Source of the DNA: Castanea sativa
Lineage: Eukaryota > Streptophyta > Magnoliopsida > Fagales > Fagaceae
NCBI RefSeq assembly: GCF_040712315.1
Contig: NC_134013.1
Span: 86,744,001 to 86,808,000 of the forward strand
Length of the DNA stretch: 64,000 nt
Direction: 5' to 3'
This document shows, piece after piece, positions 1-11,004 of this stretch (position 1 is its first letter; each line of letters starts with the position of its first letter). Position numbers and translations under genes: made by a program. The notes beneath the pieces were generated by a model. That model searched no databases, was not told the origin of the DNA, and saw nothing but the letters and a program-made list of their open reading frames with translations.

Positions 1-413
1 TGTTTTTTGTTTTATTTTTTCGTTTCGGACTTTTTCTATACACCGTTTTGTTTTGGTTGGATCTATCATTGTGAGTGATAGTGATATGGTAGTTCATATG
101 TTAGAAAAATTGAAAATTTCATATAACATTTGTTAGGTTTGGTTTTATGACTGTGATTAATTTGTGAGTGATAGCGATATGGTAGACCTCAGAATAATTG
201 AAAAGTCCAAACACTAATTAGGAAGATTATGTGGCTTGATGGTATTGCATGTAGAAAAGAACCCCAAGTCCAAGTGTCGTCCATCATATCATGCATGTAC
301 CCAATTCCTTTCTCACTCGCTTCGAACAGGTCTTATATATCTACCTCTGAACAGCTTTCTGCTTTCCTTTTCTCTCCTCATGCAATTTCAAACAGCGAAC
401 AGAGTCCAGTACC
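1..413 (+). promoter_or_regulatory. Upstream region of the first B3 gene
   Basis: This AT-rich stretch has no credible gene. A short direct repeat (gtgagtgatagtgatatggta at about 71-91, and a one-base variant at about 163-183) lies about 90 bases apart. A TATA-like string (cttatatatc, about 331-340) sits some 75-85 bases before the B3 start codon and could be the core promoter. The last ~100 bases are pyrimidine-rich, like a plant 5' leader. Promoter function is inferred from position only. Confidence 0.35.
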
Positions 414-1118
414 ATGGTGACTTCTCACGATTTCAAGGGTGTGTACATTGATCCAAGTTGGTCTCACTTTGAGTGGTTGTTAGAGGTTGTTAGTGTTGCT
501 GATCGAAAATATCACAAAGAAATATCTATGAGAAACAAATCGATGAGACAATTCAAGACTGGGCTACTGGGTTCTGAAAGAAAGTCTCTCAACCACACCC
601 AATTCAAGAAGCTGAAGCACCATAATAAAAGATCCCTTTCACACTCACCATCCACATCCAAGAACCCCAGAGTCACTCAGCAAGCAGTTCCAGACCCAAC
701 ACCAGACATGCCTAAGGAGTTCAAGAACATAATCATGGCTAAGAATGGTTCCGATGTAAAGCTTGTGATCCAGAAGAAACTATATAAGACTGATATGTTG
801 GGTCGATTTGCTCGACTTTCAATTCCAAAAGGACAAATAATAGCTGAGTTTCTGAGCGAAGAAGAACAAATGAGTCTACAGCAAAAAAAAAAAGATGGGG
901 TTCATTACAAGGGTATGGAAGTCCAGTTAATACAGCCAAGCCTTAAAGAATGCAGCATCTCATTGAAGAAGTGGCAGCAAGGCTGCAACAACTCTTACAT
1001 GTTGAGCTCACCTTGGAACAAAATCGCAGAAAATAACGGACTTAAGGTAGGGGATATTATACAGCTTTGGTCCTTCAGAGTCGATCATAGTCCCTGCTTG
1101 ATCCTTATTAAGCTATAA
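414..1118 (+). CDS. B3 domain-containing protein (DUF313/REM-like), intact copy
   Basis: Single-exon gene of 234 residues. A plant B3 DNA-binding fold of the DUF313 subgroup fills the C-terminal half (about residues 118-232). Recognisable blocks are LVIQKKLYKTDMLGRFARLS, then IPKG, then SYMLSSPWNKIAENNGLKVG and DIIQLWSF, the usual end of this family. The first ~100 residues are basic and Ser/Pro-rich, with no clear domain. The start ATG is in a strong context (accATGg) and is conserved in the second copy. B3 proteins of this group are presumed nuclear transcription factors; targets are unknown. A run of 11 A at codons 156-159 is a sequencing or mutation risk. A second, broken copy lies at 26040. 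The gene belongs to a duplicated block whose right part is separated from it here by the 6-kb element at 1763. Confidence 0.85.
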   Translation: MVTSHDFKGVYIDPSWSHFEWLLEVVSVADRKYHKEISMRNKSMRQFKTGLLGSERKSLNHTQFKKLKHHNKRSLSHSPSTSKNPRVTQQAVPDPTPDMPKEFKNIIMAKNGSDVKLVIQKKLYKTDMLGRFARLSIPKGQIIAEFLSEEEQMSLQQKKKDGVHYKGMEVQLIQPSLKECSISLKKWQQGCNNSYMLSSPWNKIAENNGLKVGDIIQLWSFRVDHSPCLILIKL

Positions 1119-1177
1119 TTGAATAAGAGTGATTTAATTTGGTGGCAGTGTTGCTACAGTTGCAGGTGTTTTTTATT

Positions 1178-1290
1178 TAAGTCCTTGTAATAGTCGCAAA
1201 TGTTTCTGATTTAATAAGTCCTTGTAATAGTTGCAGATGTTTCTGATTTAAGTTTTAGTCCTTGTAATAGCTGAAGATGATTTTTATTGA
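1178..1290 (+). repeat. Minisatellite after B3 gene, first part
   Basis: About three imperfect copies of a 35-40 base unit of the form gtccttgtaatagttgcaga followed by tgtttctgatttaagt. The same array follows the second B3 gene (26760-26960), so it existed before the duplication. Two more units lie at 1675-1745, beyond an inserted MITE. It probably lies in or just beyond the 3' UTR. Confidence 0.7.
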
Positions 1291-1664
1291 ACAAAATTTC
1301 TCTTTAAGCTAGTTTGGAAAGAAATCCTACAAACTCATCATATATATTCATATTAAGTGTAAATTTTAAAAATCTAACCGTTAGATTACATGTTCTTATT
1401 ATATTCTTAATGCTTACAAAATTTCAAGAAAATCAAAGATTAATTGCTATGTCATCAAATAAATATTATAATTTTTAGTTTTTGTAATTTAAAGTTGTAT
1501 ATAAAAAATAAGTTAATTAATTAAATAGTAAATAATATCTAATTTGAAAGAAATTTGATATGCATGTTAAGAACATAAGGAACACGGTTAGATTTTCAAA
1601 ATTTACACCCAAAAAAGAAATGTATGAGAATTTTGAAGAGGTCTAGTTTGGAGAAAAACTTTGT
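1291..1664. mobile_element. MITE inside the B3 3' minisatellite
   Basis: About 374 bases with imperfect terminal inverted repeats: it starts acaaaatttctctttaagct and its reverse end reads acaaagtttttctccaaact. An inner inverted match (gtgtaaattttaaaaatcta against its complement) extends the stem. The second B3 copy has no such insert at the matching point (about 26890), which supports a true insertion. No clean target duplication was seen, so the superfamily is unassigned. Confidence 0.6.
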
Positions 1665-1674
1665 TCTTTTTCAT

Positions 1675-1745
1675 TTAAGTCCTTGTAATAGTTGCAGATG
1701 TTTCTGATTTAAGTTTGAGTCCTTGTAATAGTTTCGATGTGGCAT
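1675..1745 (+). repeat. Minisatellite after B3 gene, second part
   Basis: Two further copies of the gtccttgtaatag unit. They continue the array at 1178 and were displaced from it by the MITE at 1291-1664. Confidence 0.6.
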
Positions 1746-1941
1746 AAATTGAATAAGTTTAGGATAAAGTATATAGTGTTTCAGAAACTCCAACTCAGCA
1801 CATGTGGTGTTTCTAAGACCAATAAGAAATTGACACCAAGCCTAAAAAAAAGACACAGTGTATTGAGCTATTTAAAATAGAATGACTAAATTGGCCCTGA
1901 AAAAATTTCAAACACACTACTTTCTTTGCAAAACCAAAAAC

Positions 1942-2086
1942 CAATTAGGACTCGTTTGATATAGGAGTTTAAACACATGTTTTTAGTTTTTAAACAACAT
2001 TATACGCATTTCCACACATTTTTTCACCCATACGTATATCGAAAAAATACAAACAACGTTACTAGAACAATGTTACCGAACGACCT
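1942..2086. mobile_element. Short GTTTGGT-type MITE nested in left arm of the 6 kb element
   Basis: A ~140-base unit begins ggactcgtttgat and ends accgaacgacc. Its middle (tttaaacaacattatacgca, then acaaacaacgttactagaac) matches units at about 31690-31830, 55078-55200, 56800-56940 and 58134-58235. The right arm of the host element lacks it. The complementary ends (cgtttggt / accaaacg) and small size indicate a non-autonomous DNA element. Confidence 0.55.
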
Positions 2087-2408
2087 TACTTTTCCTCTTT
2101 TCAAAATCAAATCTCTCTCTCTTCCTTGTCTCCACGCCACCATAGGCCCTGCTCTCTTTCAACCCCAAACCCTAATAGCCACTTCCCAACTGCAGTGTCT
2201 TCGGTGGCACAACATTGCAAGTTCCAATGAGACTGGCCTTTGTCTTGTCAGAAAACCTCCAAATCTTCTTTTTCTAGCAAAACCATCTTACGCTGGAAGC
2301 TTTCTTGCTCCCTTCACGTATAATATTTTGTTCCTCTCCTTCTCCTGCTTACTCTGTCCCAGATTAGTTTCTAGCCTCCGTCCCAGACCTAGTCCCAAAA
2401 AACCCTAA

Positions 2409-2880
2409 GGGCATGTTTGGTAAATTGTAATAGATGCTGTAATGTAATAGTTATTCCTATGGTTTAGTTATTCTTTAGTTTGGTTATGTTTTTATTACAA
2501 GAAATAGCCATCCCTTATGAATAGCTATTCTTCAAAATGAGGAATAACTATTCCTCTTTAGAAGATTGTATTAGTTATTCCTTAGCAAGTGCAATAATTT
2601 CAAAACTTAATATATTTCCAAATAAACAAACTTTCCATATATATATATATATATATATCTAACAATTATAAAACTAAAAATCATAAAAAATAACATATAT
2701 CTATTTTAAATTTAATGAGCGGACACCACCATGAATGTGAGAGGAAAGAGTATCATTCTCCGTGCTTTAGGAGTACCTAAGAATTTAGTTATTACATTAC
2801 AGCACACTTTATTACTGGTGACAAAAATTACAATTCCTGTCGTAATTCTCATTCAATGTACCAAATGTAACCTAAGACTA
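2409..2880. mobile_element. MITE with gcatgtttggtaaattgtaa ends
   Basis: The left end reads gggcatgtttggtaaattgt followed by aatagatgctgtaatgtaat. The reverse complement of the right end reads ggttacatttggtacattga, with a nearby ctgtaatgtaataact. The middle is AT-rich and includes an (AT)n run at about 2638-2658. There is no coding capacity. Confidence 0.55.
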
Positions 2881-2889
2881 AAATTACCC

Positions 2890-4900
2890 CAACTTGAAAA
2901 CATTAAATCTAGTCTCTCCCTCAATTCCAGATCGTGTGGAGAAATGATTTTGTGTTTTCTTAGGTAATTTTCTTCCTAAATACTTTCTCAGGTTTCTCTC
3001 TTCACAACCCTCAGTCTTCACTAATAAGCCGCCACACGAGCTCCAACCTCTCCGTCTCTCCTTATTTTTCTTATCTTATTTTCTTCTCTCTCTTTTTTTT
3101 TTCTGCTCAAAGGTCCCTCCTTTTTTTTTGTCCGGGGGTTTGGAGATTGAAAAATGGGTTTTTATATTTGGGTCCAAGTGTGGAGATTGAAATATGATTT
3201 TTTTTTTGGGTGGGTGCGTGACATTCCCAGCCCTTCACCCCTGAGTGTTCAAATATGAAATATTATAATTATGATAGTTATTACAATTAATAGACATTTT
3301 ATTGTGTTTTATATGAAATGTTAAATTTGAATTTCATAATTGTGATTGGTATTTTGGCCGTGGGTTTGGGGTTTGTTATGGCTGTGTGTTATGTATTTGC
3401 CGATGTTGGTGTATGCATGTGAATCTGTGTTCATGTGATGGTTTTTCTATGGAAGTGTGTGCTTGCTTAATGTAATGCTTGTGAGCTCACAAAAAAATGG
3501 TAGCTTGTGTGCTCAGTGTCTTGTGAACATGTACAAAGAGATATGAACATGCACTAGGTATGTAAAGCTTAAGCAGAACTAGCAACACTTGAGAAAAGAA
3601 TGGGCATTACCCTTTTAATGCAAATTAAAATTTTCTACATGATTTACTTCACTAAATTAAATTCCAAATCTATAAATGCATAATCTTCTTACCCAACTAT
3701 TATTTTGTTCTTCATGTTAACATACATGTGCATATGGCAATCTGAACTGAGGCAGTAAGCACAAAGACTGAACTGAGGCAGTAAGCACAAAGAGTGACCT
3801 GACCATACTTCAAATATTTTTACTTTTAATTCCTTACTAGATTTGCTAGATAATTATACTTATATATATTAGTTTGCTATTTTTATGGTTCTTAGCACAT
3901 TGCCTGCTTTGTCTTTTTCTTGGTACTTTTTCATCATAATTGCAGTGGAGTTTTATTTTCCTACCCCCCCCCCCCCCCAAAAAAAATCTAGTATTGTTGT
4001 TGGCTATACTAATTATTAACTTTTTGTTTCTTTTTGGATTATTGTAGGGGGTCGTCAACTATGTAAGATTTTTCATTAAAGCAATGAAGATGTCAAATAT
4101 GAAGCAGTGGGATAAATTAAAGCTCATAAGTATCAATCAATGATGGATAAATACAAAATAGCTGTGAAAAAGCTGAAGTAGGCATCAATAGGGTCATGAC
4201 TATTTTTTTGTAGTTTGCTTTGGTGTGTTTATGTATGCTGGCAAAACAAAAGCAGTCAACACATTGTTACCTTGATGTAACTTTTTGAATATTGATGCCA
4301 ATAATAGTTATGTATCAGAAAATTTATCTTTATTTTAGCTTTTGATTTAGTAGACAATTGTAGATTGATGTTACCTTTTGTTGAGTTTATGAAGTTCAAT
4401 GAAATTTAGCTTTATGTTAACTTTGATAATCATTGGGTGCCAAAGACAAACAACACCACTGATTACGGTAGGTAAACAACACTGTTGCATTTTATATAAT
4501 CTAAATTATAGGTATTACAGCAAACAACAACGACACAATATATATAATATAAATTCCAGAACTATGTCCAGAAAAAAAAAATCTTACTGAAGCTTTGACA
4601 GAATAAGTATTTCATTTTGCAATGACAAATTTTCAAGTTTGACAAAATAGGTATTCCCATAAGAGTTTCCATGCTATTGATGTAGCAACATAGTCATGTA
4701 TATCACCTAAATATGCAATATGTAAAAATGCAACCTTATTCAGGATAAATTGATGAGAATTATCACCTAAAGCTGCAGAATTATATTAAGGACAAAAAAG
4801 AATTTCAAAACTATTTGTGGGTACATAATCTATATAACCTAAAGCTCCAAAATCATCGCCACCAAATGTATGTGGATTACATAAAACAGATTATTGTTAA
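2890..4900. other. Interior of the 6 kb element, no recognisable gene
   Basis: AT-rich sequence with a run of ~16 C (about 3964-3979), which is error-prone, and a 25-base tandem repeat (gaactgaggcagtaagcaca, two copies at about 3745-3794). The sequence around 4040-4185 looks mildly codon-like but no open frame survives. I see no other gene. Confidence 0.4.
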
Positions 4901-4903
4901 TGC

Positions 4904-5146
4904 CTAGTCATATGTTCTCAAATCTTCCAAAGTTTGTACTTCTTCTTGACCTGCATCCTTTGAATTTGAATCTTCAGCACTTGCAATAGTAGCTATTGAA
5001 TCTCCAGCACTTGTAGCACCAACCCTTGCTTCTCCAGCCCTTGTAGTAGTTTCAATTACAAAAACAGCACTTGTAGTAGTAGCAATTCCATCTCCAACAC
5101 TTGATGTACTTGTAGGTGTCTTCTGACCATTGGTAGACAGTGTATC
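4904..5146 (-). pseudogene. C-terminal exon of a decayed transposase-like gene
   Basis: On the minus strand a 3' splice site (gtag at 5150-5147) opens an 80-residue frame that ends in TAG at 4906-4904. It is Ser/Thr/Ala-rich with three loose internal repeats (TSSVGDGIATTT, TRAGEARVGATS, AGDSIATIASAEDS) and an acidic tail (EEVQTLEDLRTYD). Low-complexity tails like this occur at the end of MuDR-type transposases. It is read with the exon at 6310-6430, which lies upstream on the same strand. No catalytic domain remains between them. Assignment is inferred from context. Confidence 0.35.
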
Positions 5147-5179
5147 CTACATTATAAGTTTATAACATACAAAAATATA

Positions 5180-6300
5180 TATATTGATAGGCCAAGAATG
5201 TATTGACCCCTTTTGGTAAATTAATCAATTAATTAGCCAAGTGAATTAATTAGATTCAATTACATGCAATAAACGTGGTAGCACAAACAAATCACCAATT
5301 AAGTCAAATGCAATGGAAAATAAATTTGACATAGGTGATTTGTTTATGAATGAGGAAAACCGCCGAGACAAAACCTCACTGAGTGAATTTAAGGTTACCA
5401 CTCCTGAGAATTCACTATTATCAAAACAAGCGGTTAAAAGTAAAAGGAATCCCAGTACCTAATACTAACCTACAGTTGAACCCTTACCTCAATACCCAAT
5501 TGGACTTGTGATGTAGCGGCAATCTCTCCGTTCAATGCATAAATCCTAGTACGTGACTAACCAATGATACACGGATCTTAGTACGTGACTAACTCTACAA
5601 CAACCCTTGATTGTTGTAGTTGATTTGCATAAGCTTCACATAGAAACACCAATAAGATTTTCAATGTTGGTGCAAGAAACTTTGCTTGGTTACAGAACCC
5701 AAAGGCGTACAAAAAATGCAGCAAGAACTCTTTCTTATGTAGGAGGAGGCTAGAGTTTCAAAAATAAAACCTTTCGAAGCTCTCTAAGGTTAGGTTTTTC
5801 TTTTTCCACCTCCTTTAAATAGGAGCTTAATGGGCTCTCCTATTCCAAATAGGTTTACACAAACCTTGGGCTTTCCTAATCCAATAAGGATTATATAAAC
5901 TCACAAACCTTGAGTTTTCCTAGTCTTATAAGGATTATACAAACCCATAAACAAATAGTCTTTTCGAATAAAAACGTTGCTGGCTATAGTTTGAATCCCT
6001 TAAACTGGATAGATCGAGACATGTGTTGAGTTTTAATGAATCTCAACAGATTGAGATTCTGTCGAGAAGGTATAGAGACCTGTAGATTGCACTTTTCGTG
6101 AGTAGTTCTTGATTAATCTTCATGTCTTCAATTTTACCACTTGTAATGATCATCTTGAACCTTCTTAGATTTACCAAATACAAATAAAGTGCATTTTGTC
6201 AAAGGATATGCCAATTACATAAAAATATGTCCTTAACATATACAAAACCATCAAAAAATTAATTCCCCTAAAAATAACATAAAGCACAAAGCTAACCTTA
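5180..6300. mobile_element. Nested repeat insertion in the transposase intron, type unresolved
   Basis: This stretch splits the two transposase-like exons. It has the look of retroelement or satellite-like filler, with a repeated phrase (atcctagtacgtgactaac at about 5547 and a variant at about 5577). One half of a ~100-base direct repeat lies at 5728-5835; the other copy is at 6423-6529 (aggaggaggctagagtttca against aggaggaggttagggtttca). No long open frame survives. The direct repeats may be remains of short LTRs, but termini and target duplication were not found. Confidence 0.35.
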
Positions 6301-6309
6301 CCTCATTAA

Positions 6310-6430
6310 GATTCCTAAACCTTCCCCCATGGTAAATCTCAAAATTTAAATCAGTAAACTCAACAAAAGCAATACAAAGTATGGGATTGGTGTCAACAAC
6401 CTTCACACACAAAATGAATTTGCTCTTTCT
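6310..6430 (-). pseudogene. N-terminal exon remnant of a MuDR-like transposase
   Basis: The minus-strand reading gives FILCVKVVDTNPILCIAFVE, then FEIYHGGRFRNLNE, followed by a 5' splice site (GAG then gtaagg at about 6303-6298). The motif with paired glycines after a histidine (YHGGRF) is typical of the N-terminal region of plant MuDR/MULE transposases. There is no start codon or DDE catalytic region, so this is a relic. It supports calling the surrounding 6-kb inverted-repeat element Mutator-like. Confidence 0.35.
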
Positions 6431-6529
6431 TCTGTAGGAGGAGGTTAGGGTTTCAAAAAGAAAACCTTACGAAGCTCTCTAGGGTTAGGTTTTTCTTTTT
6501 CCACCTCCTTTAAATAGGAGTTTAATGTC

Positions 6530-7177
6530 CAGCACCTGCTAGTCCTCATCCATAAACACATACACACTCAAGTAGGCTTTATACCAATTATAAAAATATC
6601 ATAATTTTCCATAATAAATCAACCAAAGACTTAAACTAAGAAAATGACAAAAATATAGATTGAATACCTCATAGGAGACTCTTAAGAAGAAACTATTTAT
6701 TAAAATCAATTCCTTTAGCAAAAGCAACAGAACAAAAGCACCACATCCATCCTTGCACCATGAAAAAAAATTATTACAAGGAATGAAACAAATTGCGAAC
6801 ATTCCAAGTAAGCCAACACATATTGCAAACTTAAATGCATCTAAAAGAAACCATCTTTAACATGAATAGCTGAAAAAGAAAGAAAAAAACTAACAAATAA
6901 ATAATACCTGAAAATCAAGCACAACCATCAAATACATTGAATCAACTAAACAAAGAAAGATGCTTTATTTCTCTACTTATAAAACTACATCGTACTAACC
7001 ACTTTTAATATAATCCAAAAGAACAATCTTTTGAAAAGAAAAAAAAAAAACCCTTTTACTATATTATGAGTGCATCCATCCTCATTGAAGCATTTTATCA
7101 AATAGCACAAGTTCCCTTTTTTACATGAGAATGTATATGTCAATTTTTTTTAAAGGCACATATATAAGAAGAAAAAT
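6530..7177. other. Interior of the 6 kb element, right side, nothing coding
   Basis: AT-rich sequence with A-runs. Open frames here are short and of low complexity. I see no gene or further element boundary. Confidence 0.4.
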
Positions 7178-7285
7178 CTAGAAAATAAAATGAAAAAAGA
7201 GTGAGGAGAACCCTTCTTGCAAAGTCAGGAGTTGAAAGCGGCGAGAAAAATTTCGGAGTTGTGGTTGGAAACAACAAAAAGACAA

Positions 7286-7600
7286 TTTTGGGTGTTTTCC
7301 GATGAGACAAAGGTCGGTCTCGTTAGAACTGATGATGATCGGCAATGTTAGGTAATGGCTGACAAGGTTTGGAGTTGAAAGAGGGAAGATGGAGGTGCTA
7401 GTGACTAGTGTGCTACGATGGTACGAGAGAAACAGAGAGAGAGAGGGCGTTTTTCGACAAGACAAAGGCTAGTCTTGTTGGAACTGATGATGATTGGCGA
7501 TGCGGGGCAATGGCTATCAAGGTTTGGAGTTGAGAGGGGAAGATAGAGGTGCTGGTGACTGATGGAGGTACTGGTGCGAGAGAAATAGAGAGAGTGTGAG
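7286..7600. repeat. Two-copy tandem repeat in the right arm of the 6 kb element
   Basis: A ~155-base unit (gagacaaaggtcggtctcgt ... ggtttggagttgaaagaggg) occurs at about 7300-7440 and again at about 7457-7600 with roughly 80-85 percent identity by eye. The left arm has the matching sequence once, inverted (about 2150-2275), so the right arm was duplicated after the element formed. Open frames over it on the minus strand are by-products of this structure. Confidence 0.6.
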
Positions 7601-8567
7601 AGAGAGAAAGATGAAATTTTTTGTTTTGGAGAAGAAGAAAAGGAAGAGTGGCAGGATAGTGAAAATTTAGAGGGTATTTGTGTCTTTTTATTTTAAGTAA
7701 CCTAATTTGCTGAGTTGTAATTTTTAATCCATGTGTTAATTTTGTATTCGTCTTAAAAACACAACATGTGTGCTAAGTTGGAGTTTCAAAAACACTATAT
7801 ACTTTCTCGTAGTGAAAAATGATTTTTTCTCTACCTAGATAAGTAATAATTATTTTGGGAGATTTAGGATATTAATTGAATATTGAATTACGTTTCTTAT
7901 TATAAATATATGTGAAACAAAAATGCTATTATTTGGAATCATTTACCAATGATATTTTTTTATATAGAAGAAATACTTCAAACTTTTATTAAAAAAACTT
8001 TTCATAATCGGCAAGAAGTACATTAAGGAGGTGTGGAGGAATAACTTCTATCCACGCTGAAAGACCACTAACTTATCCCGCGTGTTAAAAAGACCAAGCT
8101 TGGTTTCAAATGCAATATAAAAACTAATTAAGCCATAAATATTTTGGATGTTAATAAATACTCTTTTCAGATACCTTGGCTTGTTACGCAATGAGAAGTG
8201 GTTCATTTATGTCCTTACACGTGGCACCATCTTGTTGTCTAGAAGTGTTTTTCTAAGTTTACGGCAATAGTTAAATTGATACATTTTTATAAAAAAAAAA
8301 GTTAAGAACCAAAAATCTAGCCTTTAAAATTACATAATCAAAATCAAATAGATCCCATGATTTGGGTACAAAAACACAATTTACCCAAAATAATATTTCA
8401 AGTTTTTGGAGGGATCTCTCTCACGCACACGTGCATATATAAGTCAACTTTGGGGGCCTCTCCTTTTTTAGTGGTTCCACCACCAAGTATAGAAGACTAA
8501 GAAAACTTGTTTGGATGATCTTTCATACGTGGTTGTGGGGCCACACGTTTGAGAGACTACTTTTTAG

Positions 8568-9111
8568 GGATTTTTTTTTTTTTCAAAATAACCAAATCCC
8601 TAAAACAATTTCATTAGTTAGCAAGGTTTTGAAACTATTTAGCAATCTAAAAAATTGAGTGCAAAGAACTCGATTTCATTGTGCACTGAATCAAGTTGTT
8701 TAGAGTCGAGTTCCATGGAAATCGAGTCGTTTGAGACTCGATTTCCATTTTCCGTGAGACCCAATGGACACCAGAACAAGAAAAAACAACAAAGCACCAT
8801 CAAATTGAAAGAGTAACTAAATCCTCTTGTAGGTTTGTGTTTCTTCTTTGCTGGTTTGTGTTCTTCTTAGTAGGTTTTTGGGTTCTCTTCTTTGTAGGTT
8901 TTCTTTAGTTTCTGGGCTTTTTTTTTTTGTGATCTCATGGAACTCGAGTGTGAAACACTCGATTTCAAACTGAACTCGACCCCTCTTCACTCTATTTCAA
9001 AGAGCAAAATCGACTCCAAAGGACTCAATTTGTTAGATTGCTAAATAGTTTCGAAACCTTACTAACTAATGAAATCGTTTGAGGGATTTGGTTATTTAGA
9101 AAAAAAAATCC
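8568..9111. mobile_element. Mutator-type MITE with perfect 9-bp target duplication
   Basis: 544 bases flanked by actttttag at 8559-8567 and again at 9112-9120. Copies B and C carry a single, slightly diverged site (ctactttttgggcacc). The terminal inverted repeats are about 70 bases: left caaaataaccaaatccctaa, right (reverse) ctaaataaccaaatccctca, continuing through caatttcattagttagcaag. The middle is full of short ctcgatttc / gagtcgagtt palindromes and has no coding capacity. A 9-base duplication with long inverted ends is the mark of the Mutator superfamily. A related end is at 14613. Confidence 0.85.
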
Positions 9112-9196
9112 ACTTTTTAGGCACCAAGGGGTGATGCCTAAACACAGGACGGAACTAGATGGGCCCAAGGGGCTCTGGGCCCCTAATATTAAGAAA

Positions 9197-9197
<1 letters not shown>

Positions 9198-9235
<38 letters not shown>
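9198..9235. repeat. (AC)n(AT)n microsatellite
   Basis: An acacac run followed by atatat. It sits where copies B and C have other A/T- or AG-rich simple repeats, so it is a variable simple-repeat site within the block. Confidence 0.8.
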
Positions 9236-9696
9236 ACAAGTTTAAATTGATTTTATTGTATTAACATTTGCATCAGTTGTAAATAACATAAAACTCCAAA
9301 TTTGTTCAATCAACCCCAAAATACACCCACATCAGTCTACGTATTATTGTGCAAAAATACATTTGTGCTACAATGACTGTGTAAATTTACACAATTACTG
9401 TAGCATAATGCACAAATGTATTTTTGCAAATTTACACAATTATTGTAACACAAATGTATTTTTGTACAATAATACATAGATTGATGTGGGTGTATTTTGG
9501 GTTGATAGGACAAAATTACACAATTATTGTTGCTATGCAAATAAATGTATTATAAATTATTTAGATTGGGGTAGTGGTTTTTGGTGGAGGAAGAGAGATG
9601 ATTTGAGATAATAATAAAAAATTGATAAGAAAATAATATTATGATGAAATGTAGTGTAAAATAAATAATTTGATATGGAGTATTTTGAAGAGTGAG

Positions 9697-10448
9697 TGTA
9701 AGTGCACAATTGCACCTGGCCCCAAGAACAGTTACGGGCTCAGGCCCAACGAGCCTTAAACAATATAATTTGTAGAGTGTGGGCTTGAAACCCAGGTTAG
9801 AAGTGTTTGAGGATTAAATAGCAAGCTAAAGATGATAAACACTTAAAAACAACAAAGAATGCTATGAATCAATCTGCTCGGACGTAAGCCGAGAACTGTT
9901 CTTATATACTTTCTCTCTCCTTCTTTTTCTCTTTCTTTTAGGTTACAAAGAGGGAGATCCCCCTTTCTGTCTTAGATTCCTCCTTAAATACTACTCTCTT
10001 GAATACCTTTTACACGTGTTGCTTTACCTCCCCTTTAACCTAGATATTTCTTTTCCCAGTGCCTTTGAATAGTAACCAGAAGTTTCTCTTCCACTGTTCA
10101 GGTGTCACTTCCCCATCAATGCGGCCAGGGTGGTAGGTGCAGGGTCTTTAATGTGGAGGTAGCAGCCTTTATCTTTGACATTTCTTCAACACCAGTGCTT
10201 ATGGGGCATTCTAGGGTTTACCCCTTTCAACCATTGGTCTTAACCGTGTCATCCCCAAATCTTTATTGCGAAACCCCGAGTTCTCCGGTGTCCGTCCGAG
10301 GATAAGTTCACCCTCGGCTGGATCCTCGGACCCTCGGCGTATGGGCCGACCCATAGTACCAACAAATTCTAAACCCAGTAGCAGGTCGGCCTTCCTTAAC
10401 ACGGCCCAAAAGGCCCACATTCTCATCAGGATCTTTTTGCCCCCCACA
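9697..10448. mobile_element. Solo LTR 1 (752 bp) with GTGAG target duplication
   Basis: Starts TGTAAGTGCACAATTGCACC and ends CCCCCCACA. It is flanked by gtgag at 9692-9696 and 10449-10453; copy C shows the uninterrupted site (agtgagtatataaat near 33716). TG...CA ends, a 5-base duplication and the lack of coding sequence define a solo LTR left by recombination between the two LTRs of a retrotransposon. Small open frames inside (10102-10460) are chance. It shares its start and several inner words with the LTR at 11005, so both belong to one family; gypsy or copia cannot be told without the interior. Confidence 0.88.
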
Positions 10449-10453
10449 GTGAG

Positions 10454-11004
10454 TATATAAATTTAATAAAAAAAATATTATGCTAAAATAGACAGAAATT
10501 TTTGCATAAGTTGATGCAAATTTACTAATGTAGTAAGAAACAATAGTGTTTTGTGTCTTTATCTTTGTTAGTAGATAATTGCATTATAATGTATTACAAA
10601 TTAATGATTTTGTGTATTTCTCTTTATTGATAGTTTAAAGTCTCTATAGGTAACACTAAGGCATGGGAATGGACTTTATGTGTTTGCCTTTTGTCCCGTG
10701 TGAATCAATGACTAATTGGTCTATGTGACTAACATCCTCTAATTTTCTTTCTATGTAAACACTTAACAATATCTGCTTCCTTTTGTTTTGATTCTTTCAA
10801 CTTTGCAAAATCTTTTTAGAAAAAGACCAATTATAGAAAAGCTATAAAAAAATAAAAATAAAAACCAAAAAAGAGAGACTCTGGAAGAAACCTTAGTAAG
10901 TCAAAATGATGAAAAATAATAATAATAATACCACACTACGAATTTTGATAGATTTTTATTGGTTCTTATATGAGTCTATTAAGGTATTATTTTGCCATTT
11001 ATAT
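10454..11004. other. Block A sequence between the two solo LTRs
   Basis: Matches copy C at about 33721-34255. It has no gene. A short (aat)n run lies near 10916-10930. Confidence 0.7.

Larger units (their letters stand above)
1763..7809. mobile_element. ~6 kb inverted-repeat DNA transposon, MULE-like, decayed
   Basis: The ends are inverted repeats: left gataaagtatatagtgtttc (1763 on) and, on the other strand, gagaaagtatatagtgtttt (7808 back). The similarity continues imperfectly for several hundred bases inward; the block gagactggcctttgtcttgt near 2230-2250 pairs with 7300-7325. Copy B of the surrounding block (about 26965-27000) lacks all of this, so it is an insertion. Only a 3-base duplication (TAG at 1760-1762 and 7810-7812) is visible, not the 9 bases usual for Mutator elements. 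On the minus strand are two exon remnants resembling a MuDR-type transposase. Other elements are nested inside. Long arms and protein remnants favour MULE; the short target duplication fits CACTA or Harbinger better, or an eroded 9-base site. Confidence 0.65.

Noticed and set aside
2731..2967. 78-codon frame in the left part of the 6-kb element
   Set aside because: It covers the right end of a MITE and has no protein-like content.
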